A stretch of DNA of 64,000 bases from Manis javanica (GCF_040802235.1 NC_133157.1:29281501-29345500), one strand, 5' to 3'; positions 43,390-56,224 are shown, numbered from the stretch's first letter. Program-made: numbers and translations. Notes: generated from the letters alone by a model not told the origin.

Positions 43390-43884
43390 TCCTTTTATTA
43401 TTTACAAAGTGCAATTCAGGCCTGTCTCTCTTTCTTGCTCCAGCAGAAGCAAATTCGGCCCTCTCTCCTCTTGGGTACAAATAAGCCCTCTGTTGCTCAG
43501 GTAATACCCATTGATATGGAGATGAACTTCTCTCCACCCCTGAGAAATAATGCAAATAAACTAAAGCCATACTTCTTTCCACTTCTAAATGCCTATTGGT
43601 ATGTAGATGTACTAAAGCCAGGCGAGATATTCTGGAAATATTATAATTTTACCCACAGAGGTTCAGCATGGAAACATTTCAGCTTTACTTATGGGATTTA
43701 ATTATCTCATTTTCCATACAACTTCTGACCTAGAGACTAAAAAATGTTCAAAGGGCAAGATGGAAGTAAGGGATGGTAAAGGCAGTGTGGAATAACACTT
43801 GTTTTCAACTGGAGAACTTCAAAACCAGGCTTTACATAATCCTTAAAGCAGAAGAAATTACTCCTTTGTAGATTGGATGAGTGC

Positions 43885-44005
43885 TTCTAAAATTTATGTG
43901 CATATGAATCACTTGGGGATCTTTTAAAAATACAGATGTTGAGTGGTTGTGGGATTCTGCCTGTCTAAAAAGCTCTTAGGTAATGCTCATAATGTTCTGA
44001 GGCTA
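43885..44005 (+). mobile_element. MER5-like fragment
   Basis: It has 'gtgcttctaaaatttatgtg', 'atgaatcacttggggatc' and 'tttaaaaatacagatg', the left half of a MER5-type hAT element. Confidence 0.5.
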
Positions 44006-44414
44006 GCATTGTTGGAGACAAGTCCTATCCCTGAAACAAGAGTCCTGGAAAGTTTAATAATAGGGAGGGTAAACTGCACATCCATCTATAACTAGAGGGC
44101 ATCACTGGTTTCCAGTCCAAAACAACAAATATATAAGAATATTGACCTTTGGTTTTCCTAAAAAGAAGCTTGTTAACTTGCTTACTGAGGTAACCAACCA
44201 TGATGTAATTATAAAAGCTTTACTTTTTTTAGAAGTTTGTTACATAAAAATTAATTTTATTTAGTTGGGCCTTTGAGTGCAGTAAATATGCTTACATAAA
44301 ATCTGCTAATAGTGATGCAGGGTTAATAGAAATGGTCTATATAAACAGTATATTTTCAAGTAGCATAAAACAGACTTCTTTTAACATGTTATTTTTCTGA
44401 CTATGAAAGTAGTG

Positions 44415-44440
44415 TGTGTATATATATATATATATATATT
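44415..44440. repeat. Short (TA)n run
   Basis: About a dozen TA units follow TGTG and precede a T-run, making a simple sequence repeat. Confidence 0.9.
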
Positions 44441-44685
44441 TTTTTTTTAGAAAATTGGGAAAGAAAAAAAAATGCCATTTATATCCCGTTGCTCAGATAA
44501 TTACCTAACATTCTGGTGTATATCCAAATGAAAAACAACTTTTTATTTCCTGTATTTTAAAGTTTGCTGTGATGTGTTCCTGGGCTCCTGTCATACTATG
44601 AGCATTTCTGCTTATCTTTAAATACTCCTAAGAATAACAAATTCGGTTAACAGTGTATTATTACATAACTGGATATTATATAATA

Positions 44686-44815
44686 TAGTCCCACTTATCC
44701 TTGGGGGATGCAGTCCAGTAACATGGATGCCTAAAAATGGGGATGGTCCTGAGCCCTTTATATATATATATATATATGTATGTGTGTATATATACTGTCT
44801 ATATATATATCCTGA

Positions 44816-44851
<36 letters not shown>

Positions 44852-45231
44852 CAGTATATATACAGTATATTATATATACTGTCTTTTCCTGTATATACAC
44901 ACCTACAATAAAGTTTCTAAATTAGGCACAGTAAGAGATGAACTAAAACAGAAAATTACAACAATATTCTACAAGAAAAGTTAAGTGAATGTTGGTCTCT
45001 CCTAAAATATATTAAATTGTACTGTACTAACCCTCCTTCCTGTGACGATGTGAGATGATAAAATGCATATATGATACGAGCTGAAGCAGATGAATGGCGT
45101 AGCCTTGTGATGTAGTATGAGGCTACTCTTGACCTGATATGAGGTCAGAAAGATCATCTGCTTCCAGACCATGGTTGACTGCAGGCAACTGAAACCACAG
45201 AAAGTAAAACGGAAAAAGGAGGACCACTGTA
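44686..45231 (+). mobile_element. MER2-like (Tigger2-derived) MITE
   Basis: It starts TAGTCCCACTTATCC and ends GAGGACCACTGTA, complementary mariner/Tigger-type ends. Internal motifs 'aaattaggcacagtaagag', 'acgatgtgagatgataaaat' and 'gatcatctgcttccagacc' match MER2. A TA microsatellite has expanded inside it. Confidence 0.75.
44758..44882. repeat. (TA)n microsatellite inside MER2-like element
   Basis: Long TA/TATG runs (44758-44780 and 44818-44850) with interruptions that repeat a 'cctgagccatatata' type unit. This is a likely polymorphic locus. Confidence 0.9.
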
Positions 45232-45919
45232 AGTATTCAATATTCTATTCCTTTGCTTGTCTGTCTGTGCGTGTGTGTCTTAATCTGGCTTTTTTAGTTT
45301 TTTGAGTATTGGTCTGCCATAAAACTCCCTCCTACGTGGAAGTCATTCCACTATACATTTCTTGACCCTAAGTCTAGAAATGGGCAACTTGGTCCTGCTT
45401 CTTTGGGTTATAATTCCATTAAAATGTGTACTTTAATATCCTAAAGTACAAAGTGACAGGTAACTTTAGCATATTTGCATGCATGAATTTATATCTTTTC
45501 TACAATTACTCTTCTATCTTTAATTTTCACTAGATTCTTTCACAATGCAAGAGTCCTGAAGTTTTTACTGCAGTGGTTTCTGAATTCATAAGTAGTTTCT
45601 AAAGACTCCAATATTAACCTTAGTTGTATAGTAGCAAACTGCAGCTACCATCACATTTCTGCCTCTTTCCAGCATGAAATACCAAGTTCAAAATACTTAA
45701 CATTGACGGTACACTAATCATAGTCTGTTCATATTCAAATTTCACCAATGTCCCAGTAATGGGCTTCATAGCAATTTCATCACCCATCCAGGATCCAATC
45801 CTGGTTCATACCTTGCATTCTGTTGTCACATCTACTTAATCTCCTTTACTTTGAAACTATTCTTTGATAAATTGTATTTTACAATAATTTATTCATTTAA
45901 GTTGTCAAGTTAGTTGGCA

Positions 45920-46350
45920 TGAAGTTATTCAAAATATTCTCTTATTTTTCTTTTGATGTCTATTGGATCTGCAATGGTAAGCCCTTTTGAATTTTTGTTA
46001 TTTGTATTCTATTTTGTTTTTATATGATTTTTAAATTTGTTTTGATTTATTTTTAAGTTTATTTTTTTCATTTGTTTGATTAGATTAGCTTGGAGATTAT
46101 TAATTTTGTTGTCTTCCAAAAAAACCAGCTTTTATCTTTTCAAAATTTTCTATTATTTTATTTTTTATTGATACTAATGCTTTTGTTTTCTTTCTTCTAC
46201 TTTGGATTTACTTTACTCTTCTTTTTTCTAGCTTCTTACGGTAAAGCCTTAGGCCACTGGTTTTAGACCTGCTTTTCTAATGTAAGTCATTAAAATGATA
46301 AATGTGCCTTTTTAGTTTTAGCTTCATCCGACAAATTTTTTAATATTGTA
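45920..46350 (-). mobile_element. Old L1 ORF2 fragment, antisense
   Basis: A T-rich plus strand with 'ttcttttgatgtctattgg', 'gttgtcttccaaaaaaacca' and 'gcttcatccgacaaattttt' resembles the reverse complement of L1 ORF2. It is cut at 46350 by an LTR start. Confidence 0.5.
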
Positions 46351-46440
46351 TGTGGGTAAAATTGCAATATTTCCAGAATATCTCACCTGGCTTTATTGCA
46401 TCTGCATATCAACAGGTGTCAAACCACCAAGAGGGGCCTA
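46351..46440 (+). repeat. Related ERV LTR 5' part, opposite orientation
   Basis: It begins TGTGGGTAAAATTGCAATAT at 46351 and continues through 'ccagaatatctcacctgg' and 'gcatctgcatatcaacagg'. This is the reverse complement of the right ends of copies A-C, so the LTR sits in plus orientation. The similarity fades after about 46440, and the true 3' end is not determined. Confidence 0.6.
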
Positions 46441-47436
46441 AAGCATCTCTTTGCAGTCTATGGCTGGCCTCAGCACCTCCTTCACTGTTCTCCTCTCATA
46501 AGCCTTTCTCCCACACCTGCTTGTTACAAGTCTACTCAAGGTCTTTTCATCCTTCAATCCTTACCTCCCTTTTCATCCCAGACCAAGGCTCTGCCACCCG
46601 TGACTCCCCTTATTCTCCTTTGCTGTGTCTCTATGGCACACTCTTCTGGCCAGAGAAGCAGAACTGGAAGAAAAGTTTATAAACTTATGAGATGTTTGTA
46701 ATAGAAGACAGCATTCTGGGATGAGAATGCCTTTCACCCTTCAGCTTTCTAGCTGTTTGTCTGACTTGGATGAGCCTCCTTCCAGCTCCCATAAGACCTC
46801 ACTGTCAGCCTTTGTTGACCCACCACATGTCATAAGACCTGTGGTAAGCCCCCTTTTTTTGCTTTGATTTTCATGGAACAATGTCTTTGATCTCTTATTG
46901 TAAGAAGGAGGTTATAGCAAGAGGAGGCAGAACTGAGAATGGTCATTTCTTGACTTTGGAAAGGGAAAAACGGTTTCCGCCTAATCCAATATAATACACT
47001 GAGGGTTTTATGTTTTTAGAAATAAACTTAGAGCTCTACTTGTGCTGAAATATTCCAACTTACAATTATAGCAATTCTCTAGGGAATAAATTACCAAAAA
47101 TGAACCACAGAATCCCCTGGTTTGTGACATTTACTGATTTCTTAAAACTCAAATATGCTTAGATTTTTCATATTTGAAAATATGCTCATGGCTCATGGAT
47201 ACTTCATTGTTAATGGAAAACTAGAGTTGGGTAAAAAAATATATAATATTCTAAGGCAATATGGAAACTAATATGGAGGTAGCAAGATTGACTCCATCTA
47301 TAATAAAAAACACAAGTGTTAATGAAATAAAATAATTTTTGTGCCTAAACATATAGCATTTTGAAAGAGGACAAATTTGAGGTTCACAGAATTTAAATTT
47401 AGGAAAGTAGCCATAATGGTGTGGATTGTGTGCCTG

Positions 47437-47780
47437 TAGACTAGGGGCTGGCAATCATTCTGTAAAGTACAGAATAGCAAATAGTTTTAGCTTTGTGGGC
47501 CATAAAATCTCTGTCACTATTATTCAGCTCTGCCATTACAGCACAAAAGCAGCCATAGATAGGATGTAATGAATAATTTGTGGCTGTGTTACACTTTAAC
47601 TTTATTTATAGACACTGAAATTTGCATTTCATGTAATTTTTACACATAATAAAAGAGTAATTTTCTTTTTATTTCTCTGCAAACATTTACAAATGTGAGG
47701 GCCATTCTTAGCCCATGGGCAGCAGAAAACAAGCTATAGGCTGGACTTGGTTTGCAGAGCATAGTTTGATGAGCCTGGGT
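47437..47780 (+). mobile_element. hAT-like MITE
   Basis: From 'gactaggggctggcaatcat' through 'agctttgtgggccataaaat', 'cagctctgccattaca' and 'ttaactttatttatagaca' to 'ttgcagagcatagtttgatg'. It is the same family as 26083-26290, here more complete with complementary ends. Confidence 0.55.
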
Positions 47781-48439
47781 GTAGAACAACCCAAATTACC
47801 TTGTCCAAGGTCAATCTGAGGTATCATATGTAAGGGTAAAGTCACAGCCCAGATATTCCTGAGTCACTGAATTGCAATGGATGGCAGTGGAAAGTGATTG
47901 GTACATAATCAAGATAAAGATGAACCAATAGAAAAATATTTGGAGAATTATGAAAGGATGATGGAGAGCCAATGAGCAATTAGAGTAATAGAAGCAATTA
48001 GAGGATACTACAGTTGTATTTGCCTAAACCCTTTTATCTGCTTTCTGATACTCCCTCTGTTTAAAGTAAAATCAGTCCTTTCAGTGTGAGCAGGGACGAT
48101 TGGCCTTCCTCCCCTCCCCCTCAGAGAAGTTTTCACATTTCCCAGACCTGGCCAATCAGAATACCCCACTCCTTTGGCTATAATAATCATGTAATTGCAA
48201 TGGCTAATACCTCCTATGCTCTATCCCATGTAAGTTATCTATGTTATATTCTATGTGCATCAGTTATATATGCAGTATGCTCTGAAATAGTTATCATAAT
48301 GGGTATACTTTTTATTGTTTCTTGCTTTGGACTTCAGGAAGAATGCCTCTATCTGTGATTTATGAATTTGGTGTTTGACCTGATATATATCCTTTGATTT
48401 ATTTTTTATGGATTTTTCTTTTAAACCAGGAAGGTTTTG

Positions 48440-48900
48440 TATTTTTTTTTCAAGTGTTTATTCAGCATCATTACTACAGAGATTGGCAGGAACTTTAGAT
48501 CAAATAACTATTCTTGGCAAGCTTATCTAACCTGGTGGAAGTGTAACTCATCTGGTCTCCAGGCATTGACCTCTTGTGTACACTGATGAAATATCTACAT
48601 CTGGTGTAACTCAGTTTGTCCTTCACCATGGTCAAGGCTGGTGGCAAACCCACTCAAACCCTTGGGTTTGCCCTTCTTGGCTTTTGTTGTCCTTACAAAT
48701 TCTTGGAGTATCAGTGTGTCTTTTATCTGGGTCCTGGTAGACCCATATACCCCACATCCTCTGCAAGAGACTCAGCTCACATTGCCATAATGTTCCCAGG
48801 AGAGACTTGCTGGCCTTCAATTCAGAGCTGCCTTCCATGCCCATCACTGTGAGGATAGAGGAGCTTCCAGAACCTTTTCACAACATGAGTGCAAAGAGCG
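48440..48900 (-). pseudogene. Possible processed pseudogene, source unknown
   Basis: On the minus strand the sequence ends with AATAAACACTTG followed directly by a nine-base A-run (plus strand T-run just before 48452). This is the mark of a retroposed mRNA 3' end. Upstream, minus-strand frames give Lys/Gly-rich text such as TTKAKKGKPKGLSGFATS, with frame changes. I do not recognise the parent gene. An unrelated repeat with an A-tail is the main alternative. Confidence 0.3.
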
Positions 48901-49303
48901 TCTTGTGTGTGCTATCTGCAACAATCTCAGCTTAAACATACAAATGTCTCATTCACTCTGCTTTCCAGAACTCCAAACAGGTAGCAGGATAAAAGCTTTC
49001 TCTGGGGCTTCCAGTTTCTCATAATCCATTCCCACCTTTTATCAAAGCCTCAACCTTCTTTCTAGGCAGGGTGCCTTCTTCCCTAGGACAAATCCTAGGG
49101 TTTAGCTTTAATGTAATAAAGCTATAGAGGAAGAATAAAACAATTACTGAGAGCACAAATACATTGGGAGATATTAATAAAGATTATCCTTGCCTTACAA
49201 ATAATAGGTCAGCGAGTACACAGATATGGCTAAACTCAGGAAGGTACTACTTAATGACTGGAATTTTTTGGAATACTGGTCTACATCAGTGAAAAACTCA
49301 ATA

Positions 49304-49769
49304 CAGGTATATCTCTGAGATACCCTGGGTCTCTCAATAAAGCAAATACCACAATAAAGTGAGTCAAATGAATTTTTTGTTTCTTGGTGCATAAAAAAAT
49401 TATGTTTACTCTGTATTATGGTCTACTAAGTGTGGAATAGCTTTATGTGTAAAAAAACTACATACCTTAAATGTTAACCATCAGCCGAGCTTTCAGTGAG
49501 TCATAATCACTGACCACAGATCACTGTAATATACATAATAATGAAAATATTATTGAAATATAATAATAATGAAATGAAAATAAGTAAAAATGAAATATTG
49601 TGAGAATTACCAAAATGTGACACAGAGACCCAAAGTGAGCAAATACTTTTGGAAAAATGGCACCAACAGACTTGCTCGACACAGGGTTGCCACAAACCTT
49701 CAACTTGTAAAAAAATGCAATAGCTGCAAGGCTCAATAAAGCAAAGTGCAATAAAACAAGGTTTGCCTG
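49304..49769. mobile_element. Tigger1-like internally deleted DNA transposon
   Basis: The ends are CAGGTATATCTCTGAGATA and a ...CAAGGTTTGCCTG complement. Internal 'aaagtgagtcaaatgaatt', 'ccatcagccgagctttcagt', 'aattaccaaaatgtgacac' and 'acacagggttgccacaaacc' match the terminal parts of a pogo/Tigger transposon, with the transposase region deleted. Confidence 0.8.
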
Positions 49770-50249
49770 CAAAGGAAACCTCATTTAAAATGGGGTCAGG
49801 AGGACAGAAGGGGGAGCTCTCATGCCTTACCACTCCTGGTCAGTTGCAGACACTAACAGGAAGAGTCACACCTGAGTTCCCCAAAGGAAGAAACCTACAT
49901 TATTACTTCAGCTGGAGAAAAGAATTTCTCCTTGCCCAGTAACAAGCTCAACCAATAAGAAATAAGAAAACACCAAAATACCGGTAACAAAATAGACAAT
50001 TCAGCCAATGAGAAACTCAGCACCCTGAACTCTCACTTTCTTCCAGTGTACTTTTGTTCAAAGCAGCCCCTCCCAATTTCCTCCTATTCCCCCTCTAAAG
50101 TAATGTTCCTCTCCTTTGATCTTCAGACTGGGCCTATAGTTTGCCATAGCTTGCCTATTCTGAATTGCAATTCCTCTACTATTTCCAAATACACCCATTT
50201 TGCTATTTGGCTGGTAAGACAACTGGGTGTTATACTTTTAAAGCTGACA
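49770..50249 (+). repeat. Putative class I ERV solo LTR
   Basis: It ends with 'ctgaattgcaattcctc', 'caaatacacccattttgct' and 'ggtaagacaactgggtg', a retroviral LTR-like R/U5 section. No internal region is attached. The 5' boundary, close after the Tigger element, is approximate and the family is not named. Confidence 0.45.
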
Positions 50250-51947
50250 TCAGCCTTCTCATTTTATAGTTGAGTGATAAAGGCTCAGAGAAATTTTTAC
50301 AATGAATTAATAACAGTGCTGCAATCAGACCCCAGGAACTTGGCCCTACATCTCTGTTTACACTGTTTTGAGATTTTCCCCCAGTGCCTATTAAGCTCTA
50401 TTCTTTGGAAATTTCAAATAAATTTTGGTCTATACACTAACACTGTTCTTGTCTTAGGAATAGCCTGAAATACTTCAATTTCTGTAATTACTTTTATTGT
50501 TGAGACATTTTTTTAGGTCCTAATGATGATTAGGAACACTGCGGGGTCTGTTATTGAAATGGGAGAAGCTGTACTGCAACTATGTGGAAGCTCAACAAAA
50601 TACCTTAAATACACCTGGTGACCTTGACCCATTAGAGTAGTCTTTATTCCATAGCCAATTATTTTTCCTGCTTTTCTTCCCTCTCCTTTGAAGGAAACCA
50701 GAATATGCAACCCCAAAATATGCCTCTTTCACAAAAAAATTATTAGCACTTAAAAAAACAAGATGCAAGGGCCCCCTGACTCTACCTTCATTCTTCCTGA
50801 AAGCAGGAGATAAAACTCCCAGATGGAAGATGTCCTCCCTATAGCAAATGGAGTCACATTCTTATCAAGGATAAGAAGTTGAGATTTAGGGAATTCTAAA
50901 CAGACAGACTTTGTTAAAATAATTCTTATCTTCCTTTAGCCTGCCCACATACTCAGACAGAGAGAATGACTGCTTTATTTTAAGGAATTGGCTCATGTGA
51001 TTGTGGGGGTTGGAAATTTGCAGAGCAAGCCCAGGAGGAGTTGATGCTTCTGCCTTGACACTGGAGGTGGAATTCCTCCTGCCTCAGTCTTTTATTGCGT
51101 GGTTCTCAGCTGCTACTGACAACTGCTAAGACTCCTTTCCACGGTTGGCAGCTTACCGCCCAGTGCCCCAGGCACTGTCCCACTCCTCATTCGCTGCATC
51201 CCCTGAGGGACCGTGAGCGCTGGGCTCCCTGATGCCTTCTGTTCTGAGCAGCAGAGTGAAGAAGGCCTGGCTTTGTGCCAGTTTAGTTCAACCTGCTTCT
51301 CACTTTATCACCTGCGTACTGAAGCATCATGACTTGTCCACCCTTTCCTGTGCTTAGAGTTTTAGTAAAAACAAGACTATTTCTGCTGCGTTCCTCCTGC
51401 CCCCCACCTCTCATCCCAGGATCTGATCCTGGGGATAAATTACTAATCTGGGAGCCTTGCTATCCTGCCAAGGGACCTGTTACCTGGTAAGAGCTGCCCT
51501 CTCAGACATTCCAATCTGCCCATGACTTCTAAGATCAGCCCCTTCTCCTCAAGGCTTGTATTTCACTTATAGTACATTTTATCATACTAGAAATTTCACA
51601 AACTAGACAGCTAAAGCACAAGAAAAGTTAAGTAATTTGCCTGGGGTCAGTCCCACTAATAGATAGTAAGGGAATCAGGGTTCTAATGTAGGCCTCTCTG
51701 ATTCCAGAGACCAGTGGTCTCCAAACTGCATTTCCCTGGCTATAAGAGGTGCAAAAATTAAAAGACATTCCCTCCCCCTCTCAACAAATTCCCAACCTAA
51801 AAGCAAAACCTTCAATCTGTAAGTTGGATCATTTGTACATTTTGACAATGGACATCAACTGATGGGATTAACAATGGGGTAGATGTCAGAGGTTCTGGTC
51901 CTAAGGAGGCGTTTTGCACTGGGAGGGCTTCTGCTTCCCTTAGAAGA

Positions 51948-52110
51948 GTGGTTCACAAACTGGGCTATTTAGAATCCCCTGTTAAAAATGCAGACCCCAG
52001 AACCTTATGCAGGGCACAGGAATCTTTACCGAACAGGGTCCTCAGATGAGTCTTAAGTCCACATCAGTCCTTAGAGTGTTGCTTCTCACTTTCTTAGAAA
52101 TCACCAAAAA
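51948..52110 (+). mobile_element. MER5-like fragment
   Basis: It contains 'gtggttcacaaactggg', 'atcccctgttaaaaatgcag' and 'accccagaaccttatgcag', typical of the MER5/hAT group. Confidence 0.45.
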
Positions 52111-52844
52111 GGCTGCTGCCTAAAAATCACTGATTTAGAGGTGGTGATAAAGAAAGAATTGAAGCAAAGGAAACTAGAACCAGAAGTGGAAAGGAGGAGT
52201 CAGGGGAACAGGCTTAGAAACCAGAACCATGTGATGAAATATGAGATTCCTGTGGGAACCTGTAGAGCCCAACCCTGCAAGAGCCCTGTCCCTGGGAATT
52301 TAAAAGAACGAAGGAGCAGCTGGCAGTTTCTGTGGAGACAATCTCTGTTTTGAATGGTAGGCTGGAGAGTTTTGAATGATAAACATTAGTGAGCAGGAGG
52401 CAAGTGCCCAGTACTTCTAGTTGGTTCAGTAAGCTGTCCTGCTCCAGACTGCAGCTGAATTCAGGGTGAGTGTTGGGGAAGTCAGGGCTGTCCTGGCCTG
52501 GTTGAAAAGGTCTGCTTCCTGATTTCAGCAGCTGGGTATCCAGGAAGGAGGCTGCTTTCATTTTACTGTGTGTTCTTTTAATCTTAGTGGGTAGCACAGT
52601 TCCCTGAAGGACCAGCAATTGCTATCTGGGTGATTTATTGCTGAGAATGCAGATTTATGGCAGATGCATCCACCTAACCTTGTTTAGAGACTGTTTTGGA
52701 GGCAAAATGCACACTTGGCTGCAAAAGTCAGGGTCCTGCTAATGTGAACTTGTGGAGAGATTTTCTTGACTCAAAGTTTTCTCTGGCAGTTGTTGCTTGG
52801 GAGGAGGGGGAGGGAGGGCTCTTTATGAAGAAAGAAAAATAACA

Positions 52845-53320
52845 GGTAGTGTAGCTGTGGAGGGAAGGGTGTTCCTAACCAGGAGTGAATCCCCTATGAA
52901 ATCGGTGAAACTGAAATAAGTCAAGGGAAAGAGTAGGTTGGGAGAAACCATTTTTATTGCTCACAGCTTTCTTGAGCTTGCTGGTTAGGCCCAGCTCTGT
53001 CTGTCTCCTCTGGCTGCTGCTCTGCCTTTTCCCCTGGCCCCCTCTAGCCAAGACTGCTTGGTGCTCTGGGTCTCTGCAGCCAAGGTGGACGCTCACTTTC
53101 CCACCACCCCTTCCAGGAGGAACTCTGTGCGTGGGTCCTTGGTGACTAGCAGATGCCAGACCAATTACCTACCAGGAATGGAGGGGAGGAGAGAATGTCC
53201 ATTTCTCCACACCATGCCCAGGAGGCTGTGGGAAGTTACAGTGGTAAACACCTACTGATATGTAAGTGACTAAGGCCAGGTGGGAAATTCTGGAAATTCT
53301 GCGATTTACCCCACAGGTAC
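52845..53320 (-). repeat. Solo LTR of a family related to copies A-C
   Basis: The LTR runs from TGTAGCTGTGGAGGG at 52850 to TTACCCCACA at 53315, about 466 bp, with TG/CA ends. Flanking pentamers GGTAG (52845-52849) and GGTAC (53316-53320) differ by one base, which fits an old target duplication. Its right end ('gccaggtgggaaattctgg') parallels the right ends of copies A-C, but the middle differs. Confidence 0.65.
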
Positions 53321-56224
53321 CTAAAGGGAACGGAATTTTCATTTCCTGATTAGGAATTCTTTGGGTGATCTTTTGCTCTCTTTTACTCTTTGTTCCCTGC
53401 CTCCCGCTGTGTGGGGTCCTACTACTTCTGGACTGCCTTTATTTTAATAGGCCAGAGGCCTTCCAGGGGTGCAGTCTTGATCCCCTGCACACTAGGAATC
53501 TGCAAGTCTAGAACCTGCTCACCAATATGGCTTTCAGCTTTCAGCTCCTATCAGGTTGCTTCCATACTGCAGAGGGCTCCATCTCCCACCACTGCAGGGC
53601 TGGTCCTGTGTGAGGCAGCTGAGTTCTCATTTCTTGTCCTCTGGCTGCTTTGTATCCTTGATGTCATTGACAGTGTGCAGAACCCTGCCCTCTATGGCAA
53701 AGAATTGATACATTTTATTCCATTGGATTTTGCAGAGTCTCCCATGTTCATAAGTAGCTTATAAAAATTAATTTGGGCTTCTGTTCTTTCTTCTTCATAT
53801 ACTCAGAGAAATTTTACTTTTTTTTTTTTAATTTTTCATTTATCATGTATTCTTTCATTTAATTTCTCAAACACTTATTGAGCAATCACCATGTGCCAGG
53901 CACTCTTCTGGGAACTGAGGGAGTGCTGACCAAGGTATAATTCCTGCTCTTGAGGCATAATTTACAATCTAGTCTGGTAAAGAGATTAGGGTTGGTTGTA
54001 AAAGACCTTGATTGGATTAGATTATGAAAAGTGTCAAACACAAAGGGAAGTTCAAGTCCAAGAACAACAGATTCAGCTGGTAAGGAAAGAATGAGCCCTT
54101 TTAGGTTCAATTTATTACTTACATAGATAGTGAAGGCAAGAGAAGCCAAAGGTCCCAGCTCTCTGGGTCTTTGTCTCACACACCAACAGGATGGCATTGA
54201 AATAAAAGGGCACCAACACAGTTTAAGATACCCTGTTGCTGAGACAACAATTCTAGGCTGCAGTAAAGTGCTGACAGAGCCTGAAGTTAAAGGGGGATAA
54301 GGGTAAGATTGAATGTCCTATGGCTCTGGAACTAGGAAGGTGGATGGGGACACTCCCTCAAGGCAGCCTCCCACAATGTAGGGAGAGACAATAAGGGATC
54401 AATCTTGTGAAGCCTCCTCTGAAGACTACCTATCTTGCCAAGTTCCTGAGGCCATCACAAGGCATTCCAACCAGATTTAGGTCATAAGGGGTTCAAGCTT
54501 TGCCTGTGGACACATGGAAGGTCTTTCAGGGTGCATGGTGGGGCCATTTCCCTGCAAAAGGTCTTAAATGCTAGGTCAAAGGATTTCCACTTTCCCCACA
54601 AATGGATGTGACAGCCATCGGGAGTATAAAGCAGGAGAGCAATTCCAATATTTTTGTATTTTGTAAAGATATGTGTGATAACATTGTAGAGATTAGACTG
54701 GGGAGCAAAAAAGACTGTAAAAAGGGAGACAGAATTGGGTTAAAGCAGGAGAGACTATGGGAATGGAGAGCACAGCACGGTCAATCATTTCTTGGATTCC
54801 TGGAAACGTGAAGGGCTCCACGGAATGAAAGTGCGTGAAAGGGCATGAAAGTGACAAAGGAAAACTAGATGGGATCCTGCACTCAAGAACTTTATAGATT
54901 AACAGGAGAGAGAAAACTCAGCAGGCATGACTCTAATATAAGCTTCAGTAATATCCAAAGTACTCTGTGTGGCATCATGGACAGCTGAGAGGACAGAGAG
55001 TCCCCTTTAGCTGGATGTCCCTGAACACTCCGGGCTTTGAGGATGAGGACAATGCAGTGGTGGACAGGAAAGCGTTAAAGCCTTCTTACAACTTGTTGGG
55101 AAAATCTGTGAAGGTACGGCTCTGACAGGCAATCAGCTTTATCAACTAACAAAGGCGTTAGTCCCCACCTCAATATGTGGATTAGTTGGGATCCAATTGA
55201 GAGTAAGACAATAGAAACACGATACAGGGAAAGCAGGAAAACACGATAAAGATTAAGTATGGTGAGAGGTGATAGGGACAAAGTTTGAGGGCTTTGGATC
55301 CTGGGGGTAGGCTTAATTTCCACAGGCTCCTGGCAATATCAGCAGACATGTCCACACCTCCCACCTCCCACACGTATGTTGTGGCATTTCCATTTTGCCT
55401 TGCTGTCCTTTTTTCACCTGAGGGAGGCCAGTTAGTACTCACTGCCTCAGGAAAGGATGGCACACAGAAAGAGAAAAATAAGAGATCTTTTTTTTTGAAA
55501 CATTTGCATTTCAAAAAGCCTAACAGACTATGTGAATTCCAGAAGTCACAGCTGTGTGTGCTGTTTCACCTTGAGGGGTTTTGTTTTGTTTTTGCTTGTT
55601 GTTGTTTGGTGTCTATGGGTTTGTATTTTTCTAGTAAAGTACATTTGAATGCTTTTAGATTGGGTAGGTAGTCTTCAGTTCCTTAGAGCTGTATATTTCA
55701 ATTGTCTCTGGACTTTATCTTTACCTGCCTGGTCCCTGTAGGCATATGAATGTGGAACCCGTGGCATACATTGTAAGTAGGTGTACAAGGATTCATAATG
55801 TCTGAGCAGGGTCTCCCACCTGCAAGCCTTTCACAGCACTGTAGACTTCACAGGGGACTTAGCTGGGCTCCGAGAAAAAGCATGGTGCTCTCACTTCTGT
55901 GACTAACATCTCCACCACCTAGAGGAACAAGGACTCAAAACAGAAATTACTCTGAATCTAGAAAACTAGAAAAACATTACATTTTGTGCATGTGTGGGTT
56001 TGTGGACTGAAATTTAATCCTACTAGTCCATTATCAGTCCTGCCAAACCATTCCCCAGTTTGTACTTTACTTAAAATCTTCAGAGTCAGGGGAAGGAAAA
56101 GATGAAGTTAAAGTGGAAAAAGTAGTGGGGATGAAAAAAAATGAGGGACAGGCTGGGAAAAGAATGAGTTTTCATTTTTCTACTCCCATTTGGGGAAAAT
56201 AAGTCAAGGTTATAGGGAGAGTCA

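Larger units (their letters stand above)
36999..43662 (-). repeat. Solo ERV LTR (copy C) split by an L1
   Basis: The LTR starts TGTAAGTCTGGGG at 37004, breaks at about 37094, resumes after the L1 poly(A) at about 43390 and ends CCCACA at 43657. A perfect 5-bp target duplication, GAGGT, lies at 36999-37003 and 43658-43662. There is no internal ERV sequence, so this is a solo LTR from LTR-LTR recombination. It belongs to the same family and orientation as copies A and B. Confidence 0.85.

Noticed and set aside
52141-52618. Frames of 70 and 134 codons near an LTR
   Set aside because: No recognisable domains, opposite strands overlapping, and no splice or promoter support.
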